Of a stretch of 64,000 bases of DNA, positions 1 through 10,421 are shown piece after piece. Positions within the stretch are counted from its first letter, which is position 1. Every line of letters starts with the position of its first letter. The stretch covers positions 23,613 to 87,612 of the forward strand of contig JAIUPH010000022.1 of the NCBI GenBank assembly GCA_020161065.1, in the 5' to 3' direction. The notes under the pieces were generated by a model. That model had not been told where the DNA came from and made no database searches. It saw only the letters and a program-made list of their open reading frames with translations. Origin of the DNA: Pseudomonadota bacterium. Lineage in GTDB: Bacteria; Pseudomonadota; Gammaproteobacteria; Burkholderiales; Burkholderiaceae_C. The position numbers and the translations under genes were made by a program.

Positions 1-1644
1 CCGTTCTCGCCGGCGATGGCGGCGCCCGAGCTCGAACCGCTGGCCGGCGAACTGCGCGGCCGCCTGCGCGAGCTGGAAGACGAGTACCGCCGCTCGCAAG
101 GCCCCGAGCGCGAATGGACGCCCGAGCGCCTGCGCGGCCTGCTGCGCACGCAGTTGAGCGGCGACCAGATCATCGTCGTCTCCAACCGCGAGCCCTACCT
201 GCACGAGCGCGAAGGCGACCAGATCGTCGTGCGCCGCCCGGCCAGCGGCCTGGTGACCGCCGTCGAGCCGGTGATGCGCGCCTGCTCGGGCACCTGGATC
301 GCCCACGGCAGCGGCAGCGCCGACCGCGAGGTGGTCGACCGCGGCGACCGCGTGGCGGTGCCGCCGGGGCACGACGACTACTGGCTGCGCCGCATCTGGC
401 TGACGCCCGAGGAGGAGCAGGGCTACTACTACGGCTTCGCCAACGAAGGCCTGTGGCCGCTGTGCCACGTGGCCCACGTGCGGCCGGTGTTCCGCGAAAG
501 CGACTGGCAGGCCTACCGCGCCGTCAACCAGCGCTTTGCCGACGCCGTGGTGGCCGAGGCGCGCAGCGAAGACCCCGTGGTGCTGGTGCAGGACTACCAC
601 TTCGCGCTGCTGCCGGCGATGGTGCGCGAGAAGCTGCCGCAGGCCACCATCCTGACCTTCTGGCACATCCCCTGGCCCAACCCCGAGAGCTTCGGCATCT
701 GCCCCTGGCGGCGCGAAATCCTGCAAGGCATGCTGGGCAGCACCATCCTCGGCTTCCACACGCGCTACCACTGCAAGAACTTCATCGAGACCGTCGACCG
801 CCACCTGGAAGCGCGCATCGAGCACGAGCACTCGACCATCGCCTTCGGCGGCAAGGAGACGCTGGTGGAGAGTTATCCGATCTCCATCGCCTGGCCCGAC
901 GAGGCGCTGCAGGACGCGGCGCCGATGCCGCCGGTGGCCGAGTGCCGGCGCCGCGTGATCGAGCGGCTGCAGCTGCCGCCCACCGCCTGCCTGGCCGTCG
1001 GCGTCGACCGCTTCGACTACACCAAGGGCATCCTGGAGCGGCTCAACGCGGTGGAGCGGCTGCTCGACAAGCACCCCGAGTGGATCGAGCGCTTCGTCTT
1101 CGTGCAGGTGGCCGCGCCGACGCGCAGCGCGCTCGACGAATACCGCAGCTTCCAGCAGCGCGTGCAGCAGACCGCCGACCGCATCAACAGTCGCTTCGGC
1201 CGCCCCGGCTACCAGCCGGTGCACCTGCTGGCCACGCACCACGAGACCGACGCCGTCAACGAGCTGTTCCGCGCCGCCGACATCTGCGTGGTCACCAGCC
1301 TGCACGACGGCATGAATCTGGTGTGCAAGGAGTTCGTCGCCGCGCGCGACGACCTGCAAGGCGTGCTGGTGCTCAGCCGCTTCGCCGGCGCCGCGCGCGA
1401 GATGCCCGAGGCCTTGATCGTCAACCCGTACCACGTGGAAGAAACCGCCGACGCGCTGCACCGCGCCGCCACCATGCCGGCGGCCGAGCAGCGCGAACGC
1501 ATGGCCAGCCTGCGCAGCACGGTGCGCGAGTTCAACGTCTACCGCTGGGCCGGCCGCATGCTGGCCGACGCCGGCCGCTGGCGCTTGCGCGCGCGCATCG
1601 AGGCGCGGGTGCGCCGCCACCAGCCCAACGACGTGAATGTCTAG
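1..1644 (+). CDS. otsA: Trehalose-6-phosphate synthase, GT20 family (5' end probably outside window)
   Basis: Cytoplasmic glycosyltransferase joining UDP-glucose and glucose-6-phosphate to trehalose-6-phosphate. The frame is open from base 1; the first ATG is at 16 but the N-terminus starts in a charged helical stretch, so the gene probably begins upstream, as in long GT20 proteins of Burkholderiales with an N-terminal membrane/linker region (family knowledge, not visible here). From the ATG, 542 residues cover the whole GT-B fold: IIVVSNREP (about 52-60), HIPWPNPE (about 217-224), RFDYTKGI (about 332-339) and the nucleotide-binding [13 protein letters not shown] (about 428-440). The stop overlaps the otsB start by 8 bases, so the two are translationally coupled. 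Function is confident; the true start is not in view. Confidence 0.9.
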   Translation, partial: PFSPAMAAPELEPLAGELRGRLRELEDEYRRSQGPEREWTPERLRGLLRTQLSGDQIIVVSNREPYLHEREGDQIVVRRPASGLVTAVEPVMRACSGTWIAHGSGSADREVVDRGDRVAVPPGHDDYWLRRIWLTPEEEQGYYYGFANEGLWPLCHVAHVRPVFRESDWQAYRAVNQRFADAVVAEARSEDPVVLVQDYHFALLPAMVREKLPQATILTFWHIPWPNPESFGICPWRREILQGMLGSTILGFHTRYHCKNFIETVDRHLEARIEHEHSTIAFGGKETLVESYPISIAWPDEALQDAAPMPPVAECRRRVIERLQLPPTACLAVGVDRFDYTKGILERLNAVERLLDKHPEWIERFVFVQVAAPTRSALDEYRSFQQRVQQTADRINSRFGRPGYQPVHLLATHHETDAVNELFRAADICVVTSLHDGMNLVCKEFVAARDDLQGVLVLSRFAGAAREMPEALIVNPYHVEETADALHRAATMPAAEQRERMASLRSTVREFNVYRWAGRMLADAGRWRLRARIEARVRRHQPNDVNV

Positions 1645-2458
1645 CCGCCCGCCGCCGCCGGCGCATTTGTTCTCCGCCGCCGGGCTGGCCGCGCTGCAGC
1701 GGCTGTGCAGCGGCCGGCCGCTGCTGGCCTTCGACTTCGACGGCACGCTGGTGCCCATCGCGCCGCGGCCCGATGGCGTGCGCCTGGCCGCCGCGGTGGC
1801 CGACGACCTGCGCCGCCTGGGCCTGCGCTGGCCGGTGGCGGTGATCAGCGGCCGCGCGCGCGGCGACCTGCGGCCACGGCTGGGCTTCGAGCCGCAATAC
1901 CTGGTGGGCTGCCACGGCGCCGACGACGGCAGCGCGGCCGTCGCCGCGTGGAGCCAGCCGCTGCGCGAATGGCACGGCGGCCTGGCGGCACAGGCCGCCG
2001 CGCTGGACGCCGCCGGCATCCGCGTGGAAGACAAGGGCGCCGCGCTGGCGCTGCACTACCGCGGCGCGCCCGACCCGGCGCGCGCGCTGCGCCTGCTGCA
2101 GGCGCTGCAAGCCACGCTGCCGCCGGCGCTGAAGGGCTACGGCGGCAAGCAGGTGTTCAACGTGGTGGCCGCCGCCGCGCCCGACAAGGCCGACGCGCTG
2201 CACGCGCTGCTGCAGCGCAGCGGCTGCGACAGCGCACTGTTCGCCGGCGACGACGTCAACGACGAGCCGGTGTTCCAGCGCGCGCCGCCGCCGTGGCTGA
2301 CGGTGCGCGTCGGCCGCGCCGGCGCGCGCACGCAGGCGCGCTTTGCGCTGCGCAACCCGGCCGAGGTGGCACAGTTGCTGGCCCGCCTGGCCGCCGACGG
2401 CAACCCGCCGCGGCCCGGCACGCCCAACGATCCACGAAGCTCGCCCGTTCCGCCATAA
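1637..2458 (+). CDS. otsB: Trehalose-6-phosphate phosphatase
   Basis: HAD-superfamily phosphatase converting trehalose-6-phosphate to trehalose, completing the pathway begun by the upstream gene. The 273-residue protein has the nucleophile motif DFDGTL at 33-38, a SGR motif near residue 72 and the metal-binding GDDVNDEPVF near 205, all in the expected order for OtsB. The ATG at 1637 lies inside the end of otsA, which fits a two-gene operon. The C-terminal tail (last 15 or so residues, Pro/Asn/Ser-rich) looks non-conserved and ends inside a 9-base tandem repeat. Confidence 0.93.
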   Translation: MSSRPPPPAHLFSAAGLAALQRLCSGRPLLAFDFDGTLVPIAPRPDGVRLAAAVADDLRRLGLRWPVAVISGRARGDLRPRLGFEPQYLVGCHGADDGSAAVAAWSQPLREWHGGLAAQAAALDAAGIRVEDKGAALALHYRGAPDPARALRLLQALQATLPPALKGYGGKQVFNVVAAAAPDKADALHALLQRSGCDSALFAGDDVNDEPVFQRAPPPWLTVRVGRAGARTQARFALRNPAEVAQLLARLAADGNPPRPGTPNDPRSSPVPP

Positions 2459-2495
2459 GCGCCATAACCGCCATCACCGCCATCACCGTCATGAC
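2451..2495 (+). repeat. Five-copy 9-bp tandem repeat spanning otsB stop and MarR start
   Basis: Five consecutive 9-base units of the form CGCCATAAC/CGCCATCAC/CGTCATGAC. The first unit contains the TAA stop of otsB (2456-2458) and the last contains the ATG of the MarR gene (2491-2493). Read directly from sequence. Copy-number change would move the two genes apart in 9-base steps without altering either frame. Confidence 0.8.
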
Positions 2496-2970
2496 CGCCG
2501 CCGCCGACCGCAGCGTGGCCAGCACCCGCGTGCTGCGCCAGTTCCGCCGCATCTTCAACACCGTGAAGACGCATTTCCGCCAGGTGGAGAAGAAGGCCGG
2601 CATCGGCGGCGCGCAGGTGTGGGCGCTGAGCCTGATCGCCGAGCAGCCCGGCATCGGCGTCACCGGCCTGGCGCAGCGCATGGACATCCACCAGACCACC
2701 GCCAGCAACCTGGTGCGCGCGCTGGCCACCGCCGGGCTGGTGGTGGCCGAGCGCAAGGGCAGCGACCGCCGCGCCGTGCAGTTGCGGCTGCTGCCGCCGG
2801 CCGAGCGGCTGCTGCGCAAGGCCCCGGGCCCGCTGGCCGGCGTGCTGCCGGCGGCGCTGGCCGAGTTGGACCCGCCCACGCTGCAGCGGCTGGAGGCCGA
2901 CCTCGACACGCTGCTGGCCGTGCTGCAGGCCGACGAGCACGGCGGCGGCATCCCGCTGGCGCCGCTTTGA
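2491..2970 (+). CDS. MarR-family transcriptional regulator
   Basis: Predicted DNA-binding repressor of 159 residues. The winged-helix core is visible: IGVTGLAQRMDIHQTTASNLVRAL as helix-turn-helix, then the wing with KGSDRRAVQL, a MarR hallmark (D-R-R). The helices either side would form the dimer interface. The ATG at 2491 is chosen because the conserved N-terminal helix (RQFRRIFNTVKTHFRQVEKK) starts soon after; there is no clear Shine-Dalgarno, as the region upstream is the 9-bp tandem repeat. It lies 32 bases after otsB on the same strand and could be cotranscribed. Ligand and targets cannot be told from sequence. Confidence 0.82.
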   Translation: MTAAADRSVASTRVLRQFRRIFNTVKTHFRQVEKKAGIGGAQVWALSLIAEQPGIGVTGLAQRMDIHQTTASNLVRALATAGLVVAERKGSDRRAVQLRLLPPAERLLRKAPGPLAGVLPAALAELDPPTLQRLEADLDTLLAVLQADEHGGGIPLAPL

Positions 2971-2982
2971 TGAAGCGTTAGC

Positions 2983-3732
2983 TCAGTCGCGCCAGCGGCG
3001 GTCCTGGCGGTCGACCAGGCGCACCAGGGCGTCGAAGTTCTCGCGCGCGAAGTCGGGGTTGGTGTTCACCACCTTGGCGTCGGCCTGGCACTTGAGCTGG
3101 ATCTCGCGCGGGATCTCCAGCGCCGGGCCCAAGGCGGCGCCGGCGAGCTGAATCTCGCAGGCGCGCTGCAGGATCCACAGCGTGTACAGCGTGCCCGGCA
3201 GCCGCGGCCCCCAGGCCAGCAGGCCGTGGTTGCGCAGGATCACCGCGGGCTTGTCGCCGATGGCCTGCAGCATGCGCCGTCCCTCGTCGGCATGCACGGT
3301 GATGCCTTCGAAGTCGTGGTACGCCACGCGGCCACCCAGCTGCGCGGCGTAGAAGTTGGTGATCTGCAGCCCCGCCGCCGACGACGCCACCGCCATGCCG
3401 GCGGTGGTGTGCGTGTGCATCACGCAGTGGCAGTCGTCGATCTGGCCGTGCAGCGTGGCGTGCGGGTGGAAGCCGGCGGCGTTGACCTTGTAGGCGCTGT
3501 CGCCGATCACCTGGCCCTGCAGGTCCACCTTCAGCAGGTTGCTGGCGCAGACCTCGCTGTAGTGCAGGCCGAAGGGGTTGATCAGGAAGTGGCGCTCGGG
3601 GCCGGGCACGCGCAGCGAGATGTGGTTGTAGATCATCTCGGTCCAGCCCAGCAGGTGGAAGATGCGGTAGCAGGCCGCCAGGTCCTGGCGGGCCTGCCAT
3701 TCGGCGTCGGAGCAGTCGGCGGGACGGGCCAT
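2983..3732 (-). CDS. Class II aldolase/adducin family protein
   Basis: A 249-residue protein of the zinc-dependent class II aldolase (fuculose-1-phosphate aldolase/adducin) family. Visible features: NHISLRVPG near 37-45, the paired-His metal motif HTHTTAG near 105-111, and a third His in NHGLLAWG near 168. Many members near this size are annotated simply as class II aldolases of unknown substrate; sugar-phosphate, ribulose-type or decarboxylase chemistry are all possible. A strong Shine-Dalgarno, AAGGAGG, precedes the ATG by about 8 bases on the minus strand, supporting this start. It follows the CbiM-like gene by 21 bases and may share its transcript. Confidence 0.85.
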   Translation of the reverse strand: MARPADCSDAEWQARQDLAACYRIFHLLGWTEMIYNHISLRVPGPERHFLINPFGLHYSEVCASNLLKVDLQGQVIGDSAYKVNAAGFHPHATLHGQIDDCHCVMHTHTTAGMAVASSAAGLQITNFYAAQLGGRVAYHDFEGITVHADEGRRMLQAIGDKPAVILRNHGLLAWGPRLPGTLYTLWILQRACEIQLAGAALGPALEIPREIQLKCQADAKVVNTNPDFARENFDALVRLVDRQDRRWRD

Positions 3733-3753
3733 GCGAAGCCTCCTTCGGGCGGG

Positions 3754-4386
3754 TCAGGGTCGAGGGCTGGGCGGCAGGTACAGCCGGTCGGCGTAGGTGG
3801 CCAGCCACTGCGGATGGTAGGCGACGAAGATCGCCGCCAACAGCCCGCACAACCAGGCGTCGCCCCAGGCCGCCAGCCAGCGGCCCAGCATCAGGTCAGC
3901 GGCGCCCAGGCCGCCCGGCGTGCCGTGCAGCCAGGTCGAAGCCACGCCAGCCAGCGCGGTGCAGATGGCGGTGCCGAAGAAGCCGCGGCCGAGGATGTAG
4001 ATGAACAGGTGGTGCGGCAGCCAGCGCCGCAGCGCCATGCCGAAGCCGAGTGCCAGCGTGCCCGGCACCACGCCCAGCCAAACCGCGCGGTGCAGCGCGT
4101 CGGCCGGCGCCAGGCCGCCGGCAAAGGCCGCCAGCAGCGTCACCGGCAGCAGCGACAGCATGGCCAGCGGCCAGCCCATCATCAGCACCAGCAGGCAGGC
4201 GCCCGACAGCGGCTGGATCAGCGGCACGTGCACGAAGCGGTCGGCCACCCACAGCAGCGGCATCACCGCCGCCCAGGCCAGCCACGGCCACGGCGGCCCG
4301 CCCGCGCCCACCGCGCGCCAGGGCCGCAGCGCCAGCGCGGCCAGCAGCGCGGCGGTGGCCAGCAAGGCATCGAGCCCGGTCGTCAT
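3754..4386 (-). CDS. CbiM-like integral membrane protein (COG3235 type)
   Basis: 210 residues with about six hydrophobic segments, starting with a membrane helix at residues 5-20. The pattern (PLLWVADRFVHVPL, GGLAPADALHRAVWLGVVPGTLALGFGMALRR, HHLFIYILGRGFFGTAI) resembles predicted permeases related to CbiM, the substrate-binding subunit of cobalt/nickel ECF transporters. No CbiN/CbiQ/CbiO genes are adjacent, so it would act alone or with distant partners. It is followed at 21 bases by the aldolase gene. Membrane location is clear; substrate is unknown. Confidence 0.65.
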   Translation of the reverse strand: MTTGLDALLATAALLAALALRPWRAVGAGGPPWPWLAWAAVMPLLWVADRFVHVPLIQPLSGACLLVLMMGWPLAMLSLLPVTLLAAFAGGLAPADALHRAVWLGVVPGTLALGFGMALRRWLPHHLFIYILGRGFFGTAICTALAGVASTWLHGTPGGLGAADLMLGRWLAAWGDAWLCGLLAAIFVAYHPQWLATYADRLYLPPSPRP

Positions 4387-4434
4387 GGCCCATCGTAAGG
4401 GCGCGGCGGGTCGGGCGTGAGTCGAGCTTGCCTG

Positions 4435-5334
4435 TCAGCGCTCGCGCCGCGGCACCAGCACCGCGGCGATGGCCAGCACCATCAGCGCGACGGCGGCGAA
4501 GTCCTGCCAGTGCAGCGGCTCGCGCAGCGCGAGCGCGCCGCTGAACACGCCGAGCACGGGGATCAGCATCACGCTGAGCGTGCTGGCGATCGGCGGAAGG
4601 CTGCGCGCCAGCACCAGCCAGATGACTTGCGCGAACGCGAACACGCCGATGGCGTTGTAGACGATGGCGAACTGCGTCTGCGGCGGCGGCCAGCGCCACT
4701 GCGGCTGCTCGAAGGCGATCGACGCCAGCGCCACGCCGGCGCCGCTGATCGCCGTCATCCACAAGGCGGCCGCCGGCATCGGCACCGGCAGCGTGCTGCG
4801 GCGCAGCCGGTGCGTGCCGTAGGCCCAGACGCAGGCCGCGGCCAGCACCGCGCCGGCGGCCAGCGGCGCGCCGGCCAGCCGCGTGAACTCGTGCGCCAGC
4901 AGCAGCACCACGCCGAGGCCGGCGGCCGCCACGCCGGCCCATTGGCGCGCGCTGAGCCGCTCGCCGAACACCCAGGCGCCCCATAACGCCGAAAACACGG
5001 GCATCGTGTAGCCGAGGATGGCCGCGCGGCCCGAGCTGAGCGCCTGCAGCGCCACCACCAGCACCAGGTGCCAGACCAGCATGTTGCTGATCGTCAGCCG
5101 CAGCAGCTCGCCCCAGTAGGCGCGCGGCACCGCCAGCGGCACGCGCATCAGGCGCAGCGCCAGCGCCAGCAGCGGCAGGCCGAGCGCGATCGACAGCGCG
5201 CGAAAGGCCAGCGGCGGGTACGGGTCGGGGGCGCCCGGCCAGCCGCTGATCGCGACCTTCATCACCGGCCAGTTGAAGCCCCAGACCAGCGTCAGCAGCA
5301 CCAGCAGGACGAGCTGGCGGCGCGTGAAGCTCAT
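4435..5334 (-). CDS. DMT-superfamily (EamA) transporter
   Basis: 299-residue inner-membrane protein with ten predicted helices in two EamA repeats: the first begins LVLLTLVWGFNWPVMKVAI, the second follows near the middle (VLAAACVWAYGTHRLRRS). This family exports amino acids or other metabolites; the substrate here is not predictable. The ATG at 5334 overlaps the stop of the upstream corA-like gene by four bases (ATGA), so the two are coupled. The C-terminus (VLVPRRER) is positively charged, consistent with a cytoplasmic end. Confidence 0.88.
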   Translation of the reverse strand: MSFTRRQLVLLVLLTLVWGFNWPVMKVAISGWPGAPDPYPPLAFRALSIALGLPLLALALRLMRVPLAVPRAYWGELLRLTISNMLVWHLVLVVALQALSSGRAAILGYTMPVFSALWGAWVFGERLSARQWAGVAAAGLGVVLLLAHEFTRLAGAPLAAGAVLAAACVWAYGTHRLRRSTLPVPMPAAALWMTAISGAGVALASIAFEQPQWRWPPPQTQFAIVYNAIGVFAFAQVIWLVLARSLPPIASTLSVMLIPVLGVFSGALALREPLHWQDFAAVALMVLAIAAVLVPRRER

Positions 5335-6431
5335 CGGGGCAGCCGGCCCAGGTAGCGCTTGCGCCAGAAGTAGCCGACCAGCACGACGAACACCACCACC
5401 ATCATGCCGGCGGCGATCCAGATGCCGGTGGACGAGTGGATCAGCGGCAGGCCGTCGAAGTTCATGCCGAAGAAGCCGGTGATCAGGTTGAGCGGCAGGA
5501 AGACGGCGGTCAGCACGGTGAGCGTGCGCATGATGTCGTTGGTGCGGTGGCCGAGCGCGGAGAAGTGCATCTGCACCGCGGCCTCGGCCGATTGCTCCAG
5601 CCGGCGCACGTGGGTCAGCACGCGCTCCACGTGCTCCAGCACGTCGCGCGAGCGCACGCGCAGCAGCTCGCGCTCGCGCCGGCGCGCGGGGTCGCCTTCG
5701 GTCGGCCATTCGTCCATGGCGTCGATCCACTCCTGCATCGCGGCGCGCTGGTCTTCGCACAGGTCGTCCAGCAGGTGCAGCGTGTTGCGCGCGTCGAGCA
5801 GCACGCGCCAGTCGTTGAAGCGGCCGCGCGGGTCCAGCAGCTCGTGCTGCAGGGTGCCGAAGTGGCGCGTCAGCAGCCGGCGCAGGTCGAGGTAGCCGTC
5901 GACCATGTGGTTGCACATGCGCAGCATCAGGTCGGCCGGGCTGGTCGGCAGCCGCGAGGCGCCGCGCTGCTCCTGCCCCGAGGCCATGGTCTGCAGCCGC
6001 TGGGCGAAGAACTCGCGCACCGCGCAGTCGGCCGGGTGCACGGTGACGAGCACGCGGTCGAAGATGGCAAAGCCCACGGGGCTGGTGTCGATGGCCTCCA
6101 GCGCCTGCCGTGCCGAGGCCAGCGTGCCGTGCTCGTCGTCGACGAACAAGCCTTCGCTGCCGGCGCCGGCGGCCAGGCGGCGGAACACCATCAGGTCGTA
6201 CCACGAGGTGTCGTCGAAGTGGCTGGGCAGCTGGTTGTTCAGCAGGTCGGAGACGTGCAGGTCGACCAGCTGGCCGCCGGTCCAGCGCAGCAGCGCGGCC
6301 TGCAGCTCGGCGTTGCGCAGCTCGAACTCGCGCCGGCCGCTGCCCACCCAGATGAAGCCGCTGGGCGGCAAGGCCTCGGGCAGATCGTCCAGCGGGGTGA
6401 AGCGGTCGGCGGTGATCAGGAACACGCGCAT
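5331..6431 (-). CDS. CorA/ZntB-family divalent cation transporter
   Basis: 366 residues with a large soluble N-terminal domain and two C-terminal membrane helices. The signature GMNF sits at about residue 322 at the end of the first helix (FLPLNLITGFFGMNFDG), where the family's pore loop lies, and the basic C-terminus (WRKRYLGRLPR) follows helix two. This argues for Mg2+/Co2+ or Zn2+ transport; CorA and ZntB cannot be separated by eye. It lies 24 bases after hemB on the same strand and overlaps the next gene, so hemB-corA-DMT could be one transcript. Confidence 0.88.
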   Translation of the reverse strand: MRVFLITADRFTPLDDLPEALPPSGFIWVGSGRREFELRNAELQAALLRWTGGQLVDLHVSDLLNNQLPSHFDDTSWYDLMVFRRLAAGAGSEGLFVDDEHGTLASARQALEAIDTSPVGFAIFDRVLVTVHPADCAVREFFAQRLQTMASGQEQRGASRLPTSPADLMLRMCNHMVDGYLDLRRLLTRHFGTLQHELLDPRGRFNDWRVLLDARNTLHLLDDLCEDQRAAMQEWIDAMDEWPTEGDPARRRERELLRVRSRDVLEHVERVLTHVRRLEQSAEAAVQMHFSALGHRTNDIMRTLTVLTAVFLPLNLITGFFGMNFDGLPLIHSSTGIWIAAGMMVVVFVVLVGYFWRKRYLGRLPR

Positions 6432-6455
6432 CGCGCCGGGCCCCGGGGTTGCGCC

Positions 6456-8244
<1,789 letters not shown>

Positions 8245-8266
8245 CCTTTCCGAGCGGACGCTTCGC

Positions 8267-9382
8267 GTGTACACCGGCCATCGCAGTTCGGCCGTCCCGC
8301 TGGCCCTGGCCTTCACGGCGCTGGTGCTGTATGCCAGCTTGTATCCCTTCGCCGGCTGGCGCTGGCCGGCGGGCCATCGCCTGCCCGAGTTGCTGCTGCT
8401 GCCCTGGCCGCCGTGGAAGACGCCGCTCGACGACGCCTTCAACTTCTTCGGCTACCTGCCGCTGGGGCTGCTGATCTGCATCGCGGTGCTGCGCGGCGGC
8501 GGCCACGTGACCACGGCGCTCGCCGTCGCGATGTTCAGCGCCTCGGCGCTGGCCTACGCGACCGAGGTCACGCAGCACTTCCTGCCCAGCCGCCACCCGT
8601 CGCTGAAAGACTGGGCGATGAACAGCCTGGGCGCCGGCAGCGGCGCCGCGCTGGCCTCGCTGCTGTACCTGGGCGGCTGGCTGCAACGCTGGCACCGCGT
8701 GCGCCAGCGCTGGTTTGCCGGCCACAGCGCCGGCGCGCTGGCGCTGCTGATGCTGTGGCCTTTCGGGCTGCTGTTCCCCACCCCCGTGCCCTGGGGGCTG
8801 GGCGCCGTCGGCGAGCGCCTGCGCGAAGCCGTGCTCGACGTGCTGCAGGACGTGAGCTGGGCCGAGCCGCTGGCGCGCGCACTGGCCGCGCCCGACGCGG
8901 CGCCGGTGCGCGGCCCGCTGGCCGAGCCGCTGGCTTCCACGCTGGGCCTGCTGGCGCCGGTGCTACTGGCCTACGCCGTCACGCTGCCGGGCCTGCGCCG
9001 CCTGGTGCTGGCCGCCGGCGCGCTAGTGCTGGGCTTCACGGCGATGACCTTGTCGACGCTGCTCAACTTCGGCCCCGCCCATGCGCTGGCCTGGATGACG
9101 CCGGCCGCCGCCTACGGTGCCGGCGCCGCTGCGGTGCTGGCGCTGCTGCTGGCGCCGTTGCCGCGGCGGCTGGTGCAAGGCCTGGCGCTGGTGGCGCTGA
9201 CGGCGCTGGTCGTGCTGGTGCCGCAGGCCGGCGGCGACCCCTACTTCGCGCAGAACCTGCAGGACTGGGAGCAGGGCCGCTTCGTGCACTTCCACGGCCT
9301 GACGCAATGGCTGGGGCTGCTGTGGCCGTATGCGGCCATCGTCTGGCTGCTGACGGGCCTGGCGCGGCCGCCGCGCGACTGA
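8267..9382 (+). CDS. VanZ-family membrane protein
   Basis: 371 residues from a GTG at 8267, chosen because it follows hemJ by 22 bases and the hydrophobic core starts at once; no in-frame ATG lies near. The N-terminal half is a VanZ-like domain of four helices with the acidic/His-containing signature ATEVTQHFLPSRHPSLKDWAMN. The C-terminal half adds about six helices and ends LWPYAAIVWLLTGLARPP. VanZ proteins influence glycopeptide susceptibility in some bacteria, but most homologues have unknown roles. It could share a transcript with hemJ. Confidence 0.78.
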   Translation: MYTGHRSSAVPLALAFTALVLYASLYPFAGWRWPAGHRLPELLLLPWPPWKTPLDDAFNFFGYLPLGLLICIAVLRGGGHVTTALAVAMFSASALAYATEVTQHFLPSRHPSLKDWAMNSLGAGSGAALASLLYLGGWLQRWHRVRQRWFAGHSAGALALLMLWPFGLLFPTPVPWGLGAVGERLREAVLDVLQDVSWAEPLARALAAPDAAPVRGPLAEPLASTLGLLAPVLLAYAVTLPGLRRLVLAAGALVLGFTAMTLSTLLNFGPAHALAWMTPAAAYGAGAAAVLALLLAPLPRRLVQGLALVALTALVVLVPQAGGDPYFAQNLQDWEQGRFVHFHGLTQWLGLLWPYAAIVWLLTGLARPPRD

Positions 9383-9419
9383 CCGCGGCATGGCTTTCCC
9401 GGCTTCCTAGAATCGCGCC

Positions 9420-9746
9420 ATGGGCTACTACAAACACCACATCTTCTTCTGCCTGAACGAGCGCAAGAACGGCGAAGCGAGCTGCGCGCAGCACGACGCC
9501 CAAGGCGCCTTCGAGCATTGCAAGTCGCGCATCAAGGCCGAGCGCCTGGCCGGCCCCGGCGGCGTGCGCGTCAACAAGGCCGGCTGCCTGGACCGCTGCG
9601 CCGGCGGCCCGGTGGCCGTGGTCTACCCCGACGAGACCTGGTACACCTACGTCGACCGCCAGGACATCGACGAGATCATCGAGCGCCACCTCCAGCACGG
9701 CGAGGTCGTCGAGCGGCTGCTGCTGCCCCCCAACGTCGGCCGATGA
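9420..9746 (+). CDS. Thioredoxin-like [2Fe-2S] ferredoxin
   Basis: 108 residues with Cys at 11, 22, 34, 56 and 60. Cys11, Cys22, Cys56 and Cys60 (GCLDRC) fit the cluster ligands of thioredoxin-fold 2Fe-2S ferredoxins. The opening, YYKHHIFFCLNER, is typical of a small family common in Burkholderiales. The electron partner is unknown. A TAGAAT hexamer ends seven bases before the ATG, suggesting a leaderless mRNA. The stop overlaps the next gene's start (ATGA), so translation of the hydrolase is probably coupled. Confidence 0.85.
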   Translation: MGYYKHHIFFCLNERKNGEASCAQHDAQGAFEHCKSRIKAERLAGPGGVRVNKAGCLDRCAGGPVAVVYPDETWYTYVDRQDIDEIIERHLQHGEVVERLLLPPNVGR

Positions 9747-10381
9747 ACGCCGGCACCCAGCGGCGCAGCATCGCCGGCCCGGCCGGCGCGATCGAATGCG
9801 CCGTCGACGAGCCGGCGGCCGCGGCCGCCGCCGACGGTAGCGCGGCGCCGCGCGGCGTGGCCGTGCTGTGCCACCCGCATCCGCAGCACGGCGGCACGAT
9901 GGACAACAAGGTCGTGCAGACGCTGGCGCGCGCTTTCGTGCAGATCGGCTGGCGCGCCGTGCGCTTCAACTTTCGCGGCGTCGGCGGCTCGGCCGGCGCC
10001 TGGGACCACGGCCGCGGCGAGGTCGACGACGCGCTGGCCGTGATCGAGGCCCTGCGCGCGCCGGCGCTGCCGCTGGCGCTGGGCGGCTTCTCGTTCGGCG
10101 GCGCCATCGCCACGCAGGCCGCGGCGCGGCTGGCGGCCGCCGGCGCGCCGCCGCAGCGCCTGGTGCTGGTGGCGCCGGCGGTCGTGAACTTCCCGGCCGA
10201 GCCCGTATCACACGACACGCTGCTGATCCACGGCGAGACCGACGACGTGGTGCCGCTGGCCGCCGTGCTCGACTGGGCGCGGCCGCAGGCGCTGCCGGTC
10301 ACCGTGGTGCCGGGCGCGGGCCACTTCTTCCACGGGCAGCTCGCGCTGCTCAAGCAGATCGTGGTCGGCGCCTGGCGCTGA
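9743..10381 (+). CDS. Alpha/beta hydrolase (dienelactone-hydrolase-like)
   Basis: 212-residue cytoplasmic hydrolase. The nucleophile elbow reads GGFSFGGAIA, an acidic residue sits in HGETDDVVPL, and the catalytic His in PGAGHFFHGQL, all in order for the alpha/beta fold. CHPHPQHGGTMDNKVV near the N-terminus is the oxyanion-hole region of the YcjY/COG2945 type. The ATG at 9743 overlaps the ferredoxin stop by four bases. Substrate unknown. Confidence 0.85.
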   Translation: MNAGTQRRSIAGPAGAIECAVDEPAAAAAADGSAAPRGVAVLCHPHPQHGGTMDNKVVQTLARAFVQIGWRAVRFNFRGVGGSAGAWDHGRGEVDDALAVIEALRAPALPLALGGFSFGGAIATQAAARLAAAGAPPQRLVLVAPAVVNFPAEPVSHDTLLIHGETDDVVPLAAVLDWARPQALPVTVVPGAGHFFHGQLALLKQIVVGAWR

Positions 10382-10421
10382 CCGTTCCTTTCGACCCTTC
10401 TTCGACTCTCCTCTTCTTCCG

